A stretch of 32,145 nt of DNA from a virus (IMGVR_UViG_3300021437_000062:1-32145), one strand, 5' to 3'; shown: positions 1-7,534, numbered from the stretch's first letter. The notes: a model not told the origin generated them from the letters alone. Numbers and translations are program-made.

Positions 1-1
1 T

Positions 2-268
2 GATGACCCTGTATTTACAGCAGGGTATCATAGAGAACGGATGCAGTTTCAAGTGTTTGTAGTAGATACTATAGATACAGGTACTGGGGAGGCTTATACC
101 AAAGCATTAAGTATAAGAGAGACTTTCCACAAAGGATTGCATCTTAAAGAGGGTTCTACAGATATTTATGTCCTTAGAACTCCATTTATATCTCATGCTA
201 CTGTAGCTACTGACAAAGTAGTTGTTAGCGTAGTTATTGACCTTGTTGTAGAAGTTTCATCTTTCTAA
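2..268 (+). CDS. putative tail terminator protein, 5' end outside the window
   Basis: The reading frame is already open at the left edge (first codons read DDPVFTAGYHRERM), so the start lies upstream and only the last 88 residues are visible. The pattern, a G-x-Y-x-x-E-R-x-Q-x-x-V strand, a T-G-T-G-E-A helix start (SIRETF) and a closing run of beta strands, resembles the C-terminal half of tail terminator proteins. These cap the tail tube when it reaches full length and form the joint to the head. The position before the tail tube and tape measure genes agrees. The assignment rests on fold pattern and gene order, not on an exact motif. An internal ATG at position 41 is unlikely to be the start because it has no ribosome binding site and would cut off the first strand. 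Confidence 0.5.
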   Translation, partial: DDPVFTAGYHRERMQFQVFVVDTIDTGTGEAYTKALSIRETFHKGLHLKEGSTDIYVLRTPFISHATVATDKVVVSVVIDLVVEVSSF

Positions 269-277
269 AAGGGACTT

Positions 278-709
278 ATGTATAAACACATTGACGCTTT
301 ACTTGTTCCTAACTCTGGTCTTGTAGGGGTGTATAACACTGAAGAAGATTTTCTAGCAGGTTTACCTCCCCTTCGTACTTTCAGGATTTATACTAATCCT
401 ACATCTGACGTTAATCTAACTAATGCTCTCAAGCTAGAATTGATTAACATGGGTGACGCTGAACCTGCCCCTGAAGTTCCTGTTGTAGTTTCTAGATTTC
501 AAGCTAGGGCTGCTTTGTATAAAATGGGATTACTTGGTGTTGTATCTGATGCTATCAGGACAGCAGGTGTTATGGCACAATTAGCATGGGAAGATGTCCA
601 AGAGTTCCGTAGAGATAGTCCTACGGTAGCTGCATTAGCTGCTTCTCTGCATCTTACAGATACTCAAGTGGATGACCTGTTTATTCTAGCAGGAAGTCTT
701 AAAGTTTAA
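278..709 (+). CDS. virion-associated protein of unknown function
   Basis: 143 residues, starting after AAAAGGGA. I do not recognise the N-terminal half. The C-terminal half (about residues 91-143) starts VSRFQARAAL, contains AWEDVQEFRRDSP and ends LTDTQVDDLF. This is a helical module often seen at the ends of small phage tail or fibre proteins (pattern SR-Q-x-x-A-L, then W-x-x-F-x-R-x-x-P, then T-x-x-Q-V-D-x-L-F). The module suggests a tail-associated or fibre-associated role, but its function is not established. It sits 9 bases after the tail terminator gene and is probably co-transcribed with it. Confidence 0.6.
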   Translation: MYKHIDALLVPNSGLVGVYNTEEDFLAGLPPLRTFRIYTNPTSDVNLTNALKLELINMGDAEPAPEVPVVVSRFQARAALYKMGLLGVVSDAIRTAGVMAQLAWEDVQEFRRDSPTVAALAASLHLTDTQVDDLFILAGSLKV

Positions 710-727
710 TTTATTATAGGAGCGTTT

Positions 728-943
728 ATGCAAGTCGATGCCTCAGAAGCACTCATTTTTACAACTAAAGGTAACGTTCTATTGAACTCTCTTGAGCGTA
801 AAGATGGGTGGGAATTCAGTCCTAATGGTGTACTCTATTGGGAAGAATACTACCAAGGCGATGAACTTGTTAAACGCAGTGTAGCGATTTTCCAATTACC
901 TGAAGGTGAAACTCTTTCACTTACACAGGGCGCAATACAATAA
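728..943 (+). CDS. small hypothetical protein
   Basis: 71 residues after a good ribosome binding site (ATAGGAGCGTTT). It has no membrane segment and no motif I recognise. The sequence alternates short beta-prone stretches (EALIFTTKGNVLL, GVLYWEEYY, RSVAIFQLP), so a small beta fold is plausible. It lies in the same orientation and spacing as the surrounding virion genes, so a small structural or assembly protein is the likeliest role, by context only. Confidence 0.6.
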   Translation: MQVDASEALIFTTKGNVLLNSLERKDGWEFSPNGVLYWEEYYQGDELVKRSVAIFQLPEGETLSLTQGAIQ

Positions 944-964
944 AACAGAAGATAGGATAGAGAT

Positions 965-1414
965 ATGGCTAATACACAGGCTTTGGCACAGAGCTTTCGC
1001 GTAGAGCAATTGAATGGAATTCACGCATTGGGGACTACTGTAGTACGCGCTGCTACGACTCCTGATGTATTTAAAGCTGCTCTGTATTTTGCATCAGCTA
1101 CGACTGACGGTACTACTACTGCTTACACTACTACAGGTGAAGTAACAGGTACAGGATATACAGCAGGTGGTGTTACGTTTACATGGGTTGCCCCTGCTAA
1201 TACAGGTGCTGTAGCCTTCACAACACCTTCAGCATCATTCGCTTGGACTGGTCTGACTGCTTCAGCTTTTGACGCTGTATTGATTTATAACAGCACTCAA
1301 GGTAATAAAGCTGTAGGGGTATGGACGTTTGGTTCGCAGACTGTTACGGCAGGAAACTTCAGCTTAACCCAGCCCGGAAATACGTCTACTACTGGTTTGC
1401 TTCGCGTAGCTTAA
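965..1414 (+). CDS. phage structural protein, Ser/Thr/Gly-rich beta type
   Basis: 149 residues after AGGATAGAGAT. The layout matches a common small phage virion protein: an opening helix that names the 'particle' (VEQLNGIHAL), then strands with FKAALYFASATTDGTTTAYTT, the signature GEVTGTGYTAGG, and a closing set of strands with ALIYNS-like (VLIYNSTQGNKAVG) and DFGS-like (TFGSQTVTAG) turns. Such proteins are usually found among tail or fibre genes of phages of Gram-negative bacteria and are thought to decorate the particle or carry fibres. The exact role is unknown. It is followed by a hairpin at 1423-1461. Confidence 0.7.
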   Translation: MANTQALAQSFRVEQLNGIHALGTTVVRAATTPDVFKAALYFASATTDGTTTAYTTTGEVTGTGYTAGGVTFTWVAPANTGAVAFTTPSASFAWTGLTASAFDAVLIYNSTQGNKAVGVWTFGSQTVTAGNFSLTQPGNTSTTGLLRVA

Positions 1415-1422
1415 TCCAAATA

Positions 1423-1470
1423 AACCCCGAACGCCTCTTTACAATGAGCACCATCGGGGTTACTTTATTA
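1423..1470 (+). terminator. hairpin, possible weak terminator or processing site
   Basis: AACCCCGA (1423-1430) pairs with TCGGGGTT (1454-1461) across a 23-base loop, followed by ACTTTATTA. The stem is perfect over 8 bp, but the loop is long and the U tract poor, so it may attenuate or protect mRNA rather than terminate fully. Confidence 0.4.
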
Positions 1471-1482
1471 TAAAAGGATATT

Positions 1483-1776
1483 ATGGCAACAGGGCAAGGT
1501 ACTTTGATATTTGACTTCGGTGCAGCACCGGGTACTAACATAGTTCAGACTGTTGTTTCTGATGCAGGTATATCTGGGACTTCTAAAGTAGAGATATATC
1601 TGATGGGTACAGATAGCACAGCAGACCATAATACCACAGAGCATCAATTGCTTCCGTTAGGTGGTTTATCGTTGTCTGCTATAGCTGTTACGGCTGCGAC
1701 AGGGTTTACGGCTCAAGCTGCTACTATACTTAGACTAACAGGACAATTTCAAGCTCGATACGTTTGGGCTGACTAA
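1483..1776 (+). CDS. small phage virion protein (MATGQG type)
   Basis: 97 residues after AAAAGGATATT. The opening MATGQGTLIFDFGAAPG, the later KVEIYLMGTDSTADH and the ending YVWAD match a recurrent small phage family in fibre and virion gene clusters. The D-F-G-A-A-P-G turn and the aromatic end are the most characteristic parts. The family has no proven biochemical role that I can name. Its placement next to fibre-like genes suggests a fibre-associated structural part. No membrane or signal sequence is present. Confidence 0.65.
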   Translation: MATGQGTLIFDFGAAPGTNIVQTVVSDAGISGTSKVEIYLMGTDSTADHNTTEHQLLPLGGLSLSAIAVTAATGFTAQAATILRLTGQFQARYVWAD

Positions 1777-1790
1777 TACAAGGATAAATT

Positions 1791-3227
1791 ATGGCAGGCT
1801 TTCGTATAGAGGGGAACACCTCTGGTCGTGTTGCAGAGGTAGATACTAGCAATAACGTACAAACAAATTTACCAACTACTGCAAACGTTGCAGGATTCGC
1901 AGTGCTATCTGCTGAGACAGATACAGGGGTAGCTACAGGTACTCGTGAAGTCCGTAAAGCTAGTATCACACAGGACTTTAGGCTTCTGACTGGTGCACCA
2001 TCGTTGTTGATGTCTAGGAACTTTCCGGGTACTACAATCAATACTGGATACTGGCATCAAATTGCTACTACTCAAACGGTAGCTCAAGCATCTAACTTAC
2101 TTACGATTAACAATAGTAACGTTACTACTCTTTCTACTGGTTCTGGTAATCAGTCTGTTCAAGCTGTACCTATTAACATGGGTGGTGCGACTGTAGTTGA
2201 GATTGACGGTTACCCCACCAATACTCCTGTTAGTAACAACGTAACGGAATGGGGTGCTTTTAACTACACTACGTTCAACGGCACTATTACTGACGGTGCA
2301 TGTTTCCGTTTTACATCAATCGGTGACTATCGTTGTGTTCTGATTACGAACTCTGTTGAGGTGCAATCTGCTGCTATCAATAGCACGACATACGCGCCTA
2401 TTAACAGTATCAAGAATTACAAAATCCGCATCTCTGATGAAGGTGCAGAATTCCTTGTAGATGACGTTCGTGTAGCTTTCGTACAGCGTCCTAGTACCTC
2501 TGGTACATCGTTGATGAATACAGCACTGTACTTGTCCGCTAGAACGTATAACGCTGCTACAGCCCCTGCAAGTGCTACTCAATTCAAGATTGGTCATGTA
2601 GCTGCATGGCTTGAAGACCAAGCACCTAACCGTGACTACATGTATACTTTGAGTGGTCAAGGTAACTACTGCGCATATACTCAAGATGGTAACGCAACGC
2701 CCGGCCCTACAGCTATTTACACGAACAACACTGCGCCTACGGCTGCTGTTCCAACGAACACCACTGCTGCTCTTGGTTCTGGTCTTGGTGGGCATTTCAC
2801 CGCTACTGCTACGGCTGCTGTCAATACTGACTTGATTATCAGTTCATATCAGGTTCCAGCTAACTCTGGTACTGTCACAGGTAAAGCTCTTTACATTAAC
2901 GGATGCTGGGTTGATACTTATGTCCAAACTGCTCTTACTGCTGGTGGCGCTAACATTGTTTGGTATCTATCTATTGGTAGTACTTCGGTATCTGAAGCAA
3001 CTGCTGAATCAGGGACAACAAAGATAAGACGTATCGTTCCTCTTGGTGTTCAATCTGTAGCTGCTGCTGCTGCTGCTTTGGTGCAGTGCACCCGTATCCA
3101 AGTTCCATTGACTGCGGTTCCTGTGTTTCCGGGTGAATTCGTTAAAGTATGCTGCCGTTATGTAGGTACTGCTGCTACAGCAGGTGCTTATGGGCATGTA
3201 ATCGGCTTTGACGGTGTATTTGAGTAA
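1791..3227 (+). CDS. virion structural protein with lectin-like domain
   Basis: 478 residues after AAGGATAAATT. Residues about 1-60 (GNTSGRVAEVDTSNNVQTNLP) form a small capping domain that recurs at the start of large phage surface proteins. Residues about 75-270 look like a concanavalin/LamG-type jelly roll: GACFRFTS, DYRCVLIT, then KNYKIRISDEGAEFLVDDV, the strand pair that ends such folds. The C-terminal third (from about residue 280) is Ala/Thr-rich and beta-prone. The protein probably sits on the tail or capsid surface and may bind carbohydrate. No catalytic motif is visible. It is followed 3 bases later by the repeat protein gene, so the two are probably translated together. Confidence 0.65.
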   Translation: MAGFRIEGNTSGRVAEVDTSNNVQTNLPTTANVAGFAVLSAETDTGVATGTREVRKASITQDFRLLTGAPSLLMSRNFPGTTINTGYWHQIATTQTVAQASNLLTINNSNVTTLSTGSGNQSVQAVPINMGGATVVEIDGYPTNTPVSNNVTEWGAFNYTTFNGTITDGACFRFTSIGDYRCVLITNSVEVQSAAINSTTYAPINSIKNYKIRISDEGAEFLVDDVRVAFVQRPSTSGTSLMNTALYLSARTYNAATAPASATQFKIGHVAAWLEDQAPNRDYMYTLSGQGNYCAYTQDGNATPGPTAIYTNNTAPTAAVPTNTTAALGSGLGGHFTATATAAVNTDLIISSYQVPANSGTVTGKALYINGCWVDTYVQTALTAGGANIVWYLSIGSTSVSEATAESGTTKIRRIVPLGVQSVAAAAAALVQCTRIQVPLTAVPVFPGEFVKVCCRYVGTAATAGAYGHVIGFDGVFE

Positions 3228-3230
3228 AGT

Positions 3231-4946
3231 ATGTCTTTACTACTGGCACTCACTACCGCCGTAGGCGGGATACAAGTAGCCTTAGTAGGACAAGCGGTAA
3301 GTCTAAGTTCAGGAAGTCTGTTAGGTACTCTACAGACTTTCCTGTTGACGAACCTCTTAAACTTAGCTCAAGGTAGTACAATATCTACTTCATCTAATGC
3401 AGTTTCTGGTTCATCTTTAGCAGGTACTCAAGGTTCTTTAAGTACCTCTTTAGTTAATACTCTATTAGGTCTCGCTGAAAGTACAGCGTCAGGAACGGTA
3501 GTAAGTGCTAACGTAGTACCTGTAGTAGGTATTCAAAGTACCACTAATCAAGGAGCAGTAACACCTAGCCAAGCTGCTGCATTGCAACTTGTAGGGATAC
3601 AGGAAGCCTTCTCTTTAGGTTCATTGACAGCTACAGCTTCTAACTCTCTTGTAGGAACAGCTTTAAGCCTTCTACAAGGGTCTTTAGCTAGCGCTATAAG
3701 CCCTGCATTGACTTCTGTATTGCAGTCTTTAGTACAAGGTACTTCAACTCCTGTACTATCTGTTAGTGCTTCAGGAAGTCAAGAAAGTACAGCACAAGGA
3801 AATACAAGCGCAGTATCTTCAGCTTTTCCTTTAGGTGCACAAGAGGCTCAAGTACAAGGGACTGCTGTAGGAACATCTAGCTTTGGCATATCAGGACAAT
3901 CTGAAACTCAAGCTCAAGGTAACTTAATAAGTACCTTAGCGGGAATCCTGTTTGGAACTCAAGAGGTACAAAATCAAGGTACTTTGCAAGCAAGTAACAT
4001 AGGGGCTATTCTAGGAATTCAGGCAGGTACATCTCAAGGTAGTGTATCTTCTGTTTCTGTAGTTAGTACAACAGGTCAAGTCCAAGTCCAAAGTCAAGGT
4101 ACGATAACGGCTCAACAAGCTGCTAACTTACAGCTTATAGGGATACAGCAGAGTATCTTACAAGGTACTTTAGTTCAATCGTTGTCTCTAGCAGTATCAA
4201 CTCAAGTACAGACTGACGCTATTGGAGTAATAGGTTCTCTAAATACCCCATTGCTGGCCTCTAACACCCTCTTAGACGCTTCAGGAACTCTTGTAGGTAC
4301 TTCTACCCTACCTTTGACTTCTCAAGCGTTACAGGGCTTTATAGGTACGTTAACGCCTGTCTCTGCGGGTGTTATTCAGCTTATAGGGTTACAGCAAGCT
4401 ATATCTCAGGGTAATGTCTTTGGGGTTACGACAAGAGCTATCACTTCTTCTAGTGCAGCTAATCAAGCTGGTTCTATAGTAGCTGCTCCTTCTAACGGGT
4501 TATCTTCTCAAGTTCAAGGCACAGTCCAAGGTTCTATACCTTTAGTAATCTCTACAGCTTCTCTAGGTACAAATACCTCTGCTGAAGCTCAAGGTATTCT
4601 AGCTAGTACCTTTATTAAGAGTATCACTGGATTACAGCAAGCTAATACATTAGGGAACATCCTTCCAACGATAGGTGCTGTTCTTACAGGGCAATACACT
4701 CAAGACCAATTAGGTAGCTTCTTAGTTCAATACAGTAAAGCCCTTCAAGGTGCTTCTATAGCATTGCAACAAGGATCTGTTACCTTTAATCTGATTACTG
4801 CTGCTATTAGTGCAATCAGGACATTGTATGTACTGCATGAAATCAGAGGGTTGCCTTTATCGCATGAAGATAGGACTTTGATAGTAGATATTGAAAATAA
4901 AACACTAGCTAATCTGGATTCTATTAGAAGCACGATAGGAATATAA
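3231..4946 (+). CDS. fibre-like repeat protein with 20-residue repeats
   Basis: 571 residues. From about residue 46 to 520 the chain is built of roughly 24 consecutive units, nearly all exactly 20 residues long, each ending in QG or a close variant (LG, SG, IG). Examples are TVVSANVVPVVGIQSTTNQG and TLQASNIGAILGIQAGTSQG. Three units are 22 long (they contain QLVGIQ, QLIGIQ or QLIGLQ) and one is 21. The units are rich in S, T, A, Q and small hydrophobics, with almost no charge. A regular period of this kind suggests a beta-solenoid or fibrous rod. The last 50 residues are different: charged and helical (LYVLHEIRGLPLSHEDR), perhaps an anchor or trimerisation end. There is no clear ribosome binding site, so translation probably depends on the upstream gene, whose stop is 3 bases away. 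A tail fibre or whisker is likely; I do not recognise a named family. Confidence 0.7.
   Translation: MSLLLALTTAVGGIQVALVGQAVSLSSGSLLGTLQTFLLTNLLNLAQGSTISTSSNAVSGSSLAGTQGSLSTSLVNTLLGLAESTASGTVVSANVVPVVGIQSTTNQGAVTPSQAAALQLVGIQEAFSLGSLTATASNSLVGTALSLLQGSLASAISPALTSVLQSLVQGTSTPVLSVSASGSQESTAQGNTSAVSSAFPLGAQEAQVQGTAVGTSSFGISGQSETQAQGNLISTLAGILFGTQEVQNQGTLQASNIGAILGIQAGTSQGSVSSVSVVSTTGQVQVQSQGTITAQQAANLQLIGIQQSILQGTLVQSLSLAVSTQVQTDAIGVIGSLNTPLLASNTLLDASGTLVGTSTLPLTSQALQGFIGTLTPVSAGVIQLIGLQQAISQGNVFGVTTRAITSSSAANQAGSIVAAPSNGLSSQVQGTVQGSIPLVISTASLGTNTSAEAQGILASTFIKSITGLQQANTLGNILPTIGAVLTGQYTQDQLGSFLVQYSKALQGASIALQQGSVTFNLITAAISAIRTLYVLHEIRGLPLSHEDRTLIVDIENKTLANLDSIRSTIGI
3369..4800 (+). repeat. degenerate 60-bp coding repeat array (20 residues per unit)
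   Basis: The 20-residue units of the repeat protein give a 60-bp period at DNA level, most visible as CAAGGT or CAAGGA codon pairs for Gln-Gly every 60 bases. The copies have diverged, so this is an old protein repeat rather than a recent tandem duplication. Confidence 0.7.
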
Positions 4947-4947
4947 C

Positions 4948-5244
4948 ATGAGTACATATGTAATAGATGGTTCAGGTAGAGCGGTTATAGACAAGGATTC
5001 TAACGCTAATCTAGATTACTCTTTGGATTGGACGAACTGGTTAGAGACAGGTGATGCTATCACAGGTCTTACAGTCTTAGTCCAAGGGGTGACGCTAGTC
5101 AGTTCTCAATACTCAGGTGCTCTAACGACTGCTTGGGTATCTGGGGGGACAGTAGGCGACCGCGCTGTAGTTACCTTCAGAATCAGTTGTAGCTCAGGTC
5201 GAATTGATGATAGAAGCATTTACCTGAAGATTAAAGATAGATAA
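4948..5244 (+). CDS. fibre or tail-surface domain protein, DDRSI-type
   Basis: 98 residues, starting one base after the stop of the repeat protein, so probably translationally coupled. The pattern is well known from phage virion genes: D-x-x-A-x-L-D-Y-x-x-D-W near the start (DSNANLDYSLDWTNWL), a central W-x-S-G-G-T-x-G (AWVSGGTVGD), and the ending G-R-x-D-D-R-S-I-x-L-K-I-K. Similar proteins are annotated as fibre-to-tail adaptors or structural proteins. The fold is probably an Ig-like beta sandwich. Placed directly after the rod protein, it could cap or attach it; that is inference. Confidence 0.65.
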   Translation: MSTYVIDGSGRAVIDKDSNANLDYSLDWTNWLETGDAITGLTVLVQGVTLVSSQYSGALTTAWVSGGTVGDRAVVTFRISCSSGRIDDRSIYLKIKDR

Positions 5245-5247
5245 AGA

Positions 5248-5302
5248 AAGAAATTTCTTCTGTGTTGGTATGTCACTTACATACTTAATTTTGCAAAATT
5301 AA
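5248..5302 (+). promoter_or_regulatory. two perfect palindromes before the tail tube gene
   Basis: AAGAAATTTCTT (5248-5259) and the 18-bp TTAATTTTGCAAAATTAA (5285-5302) are both perfect palindromes, 25 bases apart. The second ends one base before the AGGATAG ribosome binding site (5304-5310) of the tail tube gene. No strong sigma70 promoter is evident here. They could be protein-binding sites, mRNA 5' stabilisers or processing hairpins. Confidence 0.45.
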
Positions 5303-5315
5303 ATAGGATAGAATT

Positions 5316-6533
5316 ATGCCAGTATCAGCAAAAGGCGTAGCAAAACGTGTCGCGTATAAGAAAGAGACGACATGGGGTACTCTAGCGGGTGCCACAGGTG
5401 CTAAGTACCTTCGCCGTGTAACATCTAACTTCAATCTGAAGAAAGAAACCTACGAATCTAACGAAATTCGCACGGACTTTCAACTTGCGGACTTCCGTCA
5501 TGGTGTCCGTTCAGCCGATGGTTCGCTCTCTGGTGAATTGTCTCCCGGTTCTTATTCGGACTTCATGCAATCTGTAGTAGCTCGTGACTTCACAGCAGGT
5601 ACAGTAATTGCTCTTGGTGCAACGACGCTTTCTATCGCTGCTTCTGGTTCGCTGTTTACGTTGACCCGTAGTGCAGGTGACTGGATTGTTGACGGTATGA
5701 AAGAGGGTGACGTTATCGCTCTTACAGGTGCATCGCTTAACACTGCTAACGTATCGAATAACCTCTTGGTTTGCTCAATGACTTCTACGGTTCTTACCGT
5801 GATGCAATTGAGTGCTACCGCTATTTTCCCACAAGCTACCATCGCTACTGTTACAGTCACGGTCATTGGTAAGAAAACCTTTGCACCTTTGACTGGTCAT
5901 ACAGATGACTCGTACACCGTTGAAGAATTCTACTCTGATATTTCTCAGTCTGAAGTCTACACAGGTATGAAAGTCAAGTCGATGGCTGTCAAGTTGCCTG
6001 CTACAGGTCTTGTAACTACCGACTTCTCGTTCATGGGTAAAAACCTTGAGCAATCAGGTGGTACTCAGTACTACACAACACCTACCGCTGCTGGTACTAC
6101 AGGTATCTTCGCTGCTGTGTCGGGTGCTCTGATTCTTAACGGTACTCCTGTTGCTCTTATCACTTCGATGGACTTTACGGTTGAACGTGGTGCTGAAGCT
6201 GCTAAGGTTGTAGGTTCTAACTTTGCTGCTAACATCTTCACAGGTCGTATCAAAGTTACAGGCAATATGTCTGTGTACTTTATTGACGGTGTTGCTCGCG
6301 GCTTCTACGATACTGAAACTCCTATTTCTTTGGTTGTTGCGCTGTCTACAAGCAATGCACCTAACGCTCAAGTAGTTTCTTTCTCGTTGCCTAAAGTAAA
6401 GATTAACTCTGCTGATAAGAACGATGGTGAAATGGGTATTACTCAAAGCCATAGCTTCTCTGCTCTGTTGAACTCTGACGGTACTACAGGTAAGCAAACC
6501 AGTACAATCCAAATCCAAGATACATCTATCTAA
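5316..6533 (+). CDS. major tail tube protein
   Basis: 405 residues after AGGATAG. Near the N-terminus KKETTWGTL, RVTSNFNLKKETYES, then FRHGVRSADGSLSGELSPGSYSDF fit the Phage_tube_2-type family: a first strand with ETTWG, a bait-like S-x-E-I segment (ESNEIRTDFQ) and the G-S-L-S-G-E-L-S strand pair. These proteins stack in hexamer rings around the tape measure to form the tail tube. The middle (residues about 90-190) is an extra Thr/Ala-rich beta stretch, perhaps a surface domain, which makes the protein longer than minimal tube proteins. A strong terminator follows at 6554-6586, and a new promoter drives the next gene, as expected for an abundantly made protein. Confidence 0.85.
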   Translation: MPVSAKGVAKRVAYKKETTWGTLAGATGAKYLRRVTSNFNLKKETYESNEIRTDFQLADFRHGVRSADGSLSGELSPGSYSDFMQSVVARDFTAGTVIALGATTLSIAASGSLFTLTRSAGDWIVDGMKEGDVIALTGASLNTANVSNNLLVCSMTSTVLTVMQLSATAIFPQATIATVTVTVIGKKTFAPLTGHTDDSYTVEEFYSDISQSEVYTGMKVKSMAVKLPATGLVTTDFSFMGKNLEQSGGTQYYTTPTAAGTTGIFAAVSGALILNGTPVALITSMDFTVERGAEAAKVVGSNFAANIFTGRIKVTGNMSVYFIDGVARGFYDTETPISLVVALSTSNAPNAQVVSFSLPKVKINSADKNDGEMGITQSHSFSALLNSDGTTGKQTSTIQIQDTSI

Positions 6534-6553
6534 CGTATAGATTTTATCTTTAA

Positions 6554-6586
6554 GCTCTCCTTGGTTAACCCCTTGGAGGGCTTTTT
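6554..6586 (+). terminator. rho-independent terminator after the tail tube gene
   Basis: GCTCTCC (6554-6560) pairs with GGAGGGC (6575-6581), with one G-U pair, and is followed by TTTTT. It should end most transcripts of the abundant tube protein. Confidence 0.8.
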
Positions 6587-6600
6587 ATCGTCTATAGGTA

Positions 6601-6629
6601 TTGCTTTTTGACCTTATTGATGTTATAAT
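6601..6629 (+). promoter_or_regulatory. sigma70-type extended -10 promoter
   Basis: TGTTATAAT (6621-6629) is a perfect extended -10 (TG-n-TATAAT). A weak -35, TTGCTT (6601-6606), lies 17 bases upstream of the -10 hexamer. It follows the tube terminator and precedes the tail chaperone gene, so it would set a separate level for chaperone and tape measure expression. Confidence 0.65.
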
Positions 6630-6693
6630 AGAACTTAGGGCTAGGATTATATTATACGATTCTAGGGTAATCAATTTATATAAAGGATAAATA

Positions 6694-7104
6694 ATGGCAG
6701 GCTTAGACCTATCTAAAGTTAATGTATCGGCTCTTTCTGAAGTCGGACATGAATTTGAACTTTCGCTACCTGAAGTGGGTACGAAAATGGATGCTTTCAT
6801 CAAAGTACGAGGGGCTAACTCTAAAGTAGCTTTGAAGTTCCAGAATAGACGCTATAACGAACAGCAAGTCAAAGAGAACATTGCTAAGAAGCGTGGCAAA
6901 GAAGTTGAACCTATGCTGATGGAAGATTTGGATAAATTCCTTGTTGACCTAGCGGTTAATCGGACTATCAGTTGGCGCGGTATTACAGACGATGGTGAAG
7001 ATGTACCATTCACCCCTGAGAACGCAGAACGTGTCTATAGTGAACATACTTGGATTCGTGACGCAGTGATACAGGAGTCGAACCTAGTCGGTAACTTTCT
7101 CTGA
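6694..7104 (+). CDS. tail assembly chaperone, short form (gpG-like)
   Basis: 136 residues after AAAGGATAAATA. It lies between the tail tube and tape measure genes, the standard place of tail assembly chaperones. The sequence has a beta N-terminal part (EFELSLPEVG, AFIKVRGANSKVALKF) and a helical C-terminal part ending IQESNLVGNFL. Chaperones of this type hold the tape measure protein before the tube polymerises, and usually exist in a short and a frameshifted long form. The end of this gene overlaps an open second frame that has no start codon of its own and carries a typical chaperone extension, so I read it as the short form. Family membership rests on position and architecture. Confidence 0.75.
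   Translation: MAGLDLSKVNVSALSEVGHEFELSLPEVGTKMDAFIKVRGANSKVALKFQNRRYNEQQVKENIAKKRGKEVEPMLMEDLDKFLVDLAVNRTISWRGITDDGEDVPFTPENAERVYSEHTWIRDAVIQESNLVGNFL
7096..7104 (+). other. probable programmed +1 frameshift site (TTT CTC TGA)
   Basis: Near the end of the short chaperone frame the codons read AAC TTT CTC TGA. A tRNA-Phe on TTT can slip one base forward onto TTC with good pairing; the next codons TCT GAT GAG then enter the open second frame. A stop codon only one codon away would favour pausing. A -2 shift would reach the same frame, but I see no good slippery run for it. Inferred, not proven. Confidence 0.6.
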
Positions 7105-7507
7105 TGAGGACATAATACAGGCTAAGGCTTACGCAGAGCAAGAATTTAGGCTATCAGCAAAGCAAAAAGATGGAAGTTCTTATAGAGAACAACTAGAGAA
7201 CGTTGAACGAATCACAAGACAAGTTCCAAAAGAACTTCAGGATTTGGTTGAACTTCCTCAGAGTTTACAGCAATGCTGGCGGTGGTTTCTAGAGCTAAAT
7301 GCAACAAGAGAGTGCTCTATGGGGGTATCAGCAATTTCCCATAGAGAAATACAAGCGTATTTCGACTTGTATTATATAGAGTATAACCCTGAAGAAGTGC
7401 AAATGCTTCGGATGTTCGATAGCGTAGCTGTTGCTTATATGAATGAGCAAAGTGCAAAAGACGCTAAAGAATCCGAAAAGAAATCACAAAATAAATCAAG
7501 GGATTAA
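7100..7507 (+). CDS. tail assembly chaperone, frameshifted C-terminal extension (gpT-like)
   Basis: This frame is open from 7088 to 7507 but has no ATG or GTG before the domain begins. A TTG at 7244 lacks a ribosome binding site and lies inside the protein-like stretch. From the frameshift site it reads SDEDIIQAKAYAEQEF and continues into a domain with LQQCWRWFLELNATRECS, ISHREIQAYFDLY and LRMFDSVAV, the W-x-x-F-L-x-L plus E-I-x-A-Y-F-D-L pattern of chaperone extensions. Joined to the upstream frame it gives a product of about 270 residues. The long form recruits the tape measure protein. A strong hairpin overlaps the stop codon, and the tape measure gene follows 41 bases later. Confidence 0.75.
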   Translation, partial: SDEDIIQAKAYAEQEFRLSAKQKDGSSYREQLENVERITRQVPKELQDLVELPQSLQQCWRWFLELNATRECSMGVSAISHREIQAYFDLYYIEYNPEEVQMLRMFDSVAVAYMNEQSAKDAKESEKKSQNKSRD

Positions 7508-7534
7508 GGCAGCTTCGGCTGCCTTTGTTCTTTG
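7506..7534 (+). terminator. UUCG-loop hairpin after the chaperone gene
   Basis: AAGGCAGC (7506-7513) and GCTGCCTT (7518-7525) form a perfect 8-bp stem closed by the very stable TTCG tetraloop, followed by TGTTCTTTG. It overlaps the chaperone stop codon. The U tract is interrupted, so it probably lowers rather than abolishes read-through into the tape measure gene, and may protect the upstream mRNA. Confidence 0.7.

Noticed and set aside
3369-4800. Recent DNA tandem duplication in the repeat-protein gene.
   Set aside because: The copies are conserved as protein but well diverged in DNA, so the expansion is old.
7244-7507. A separate gene starting at TTG 7244.
   Set aside because: No ribosome binding site, and the frame reads as good protein well upstream of this codon, so expression by frameshift fits better.
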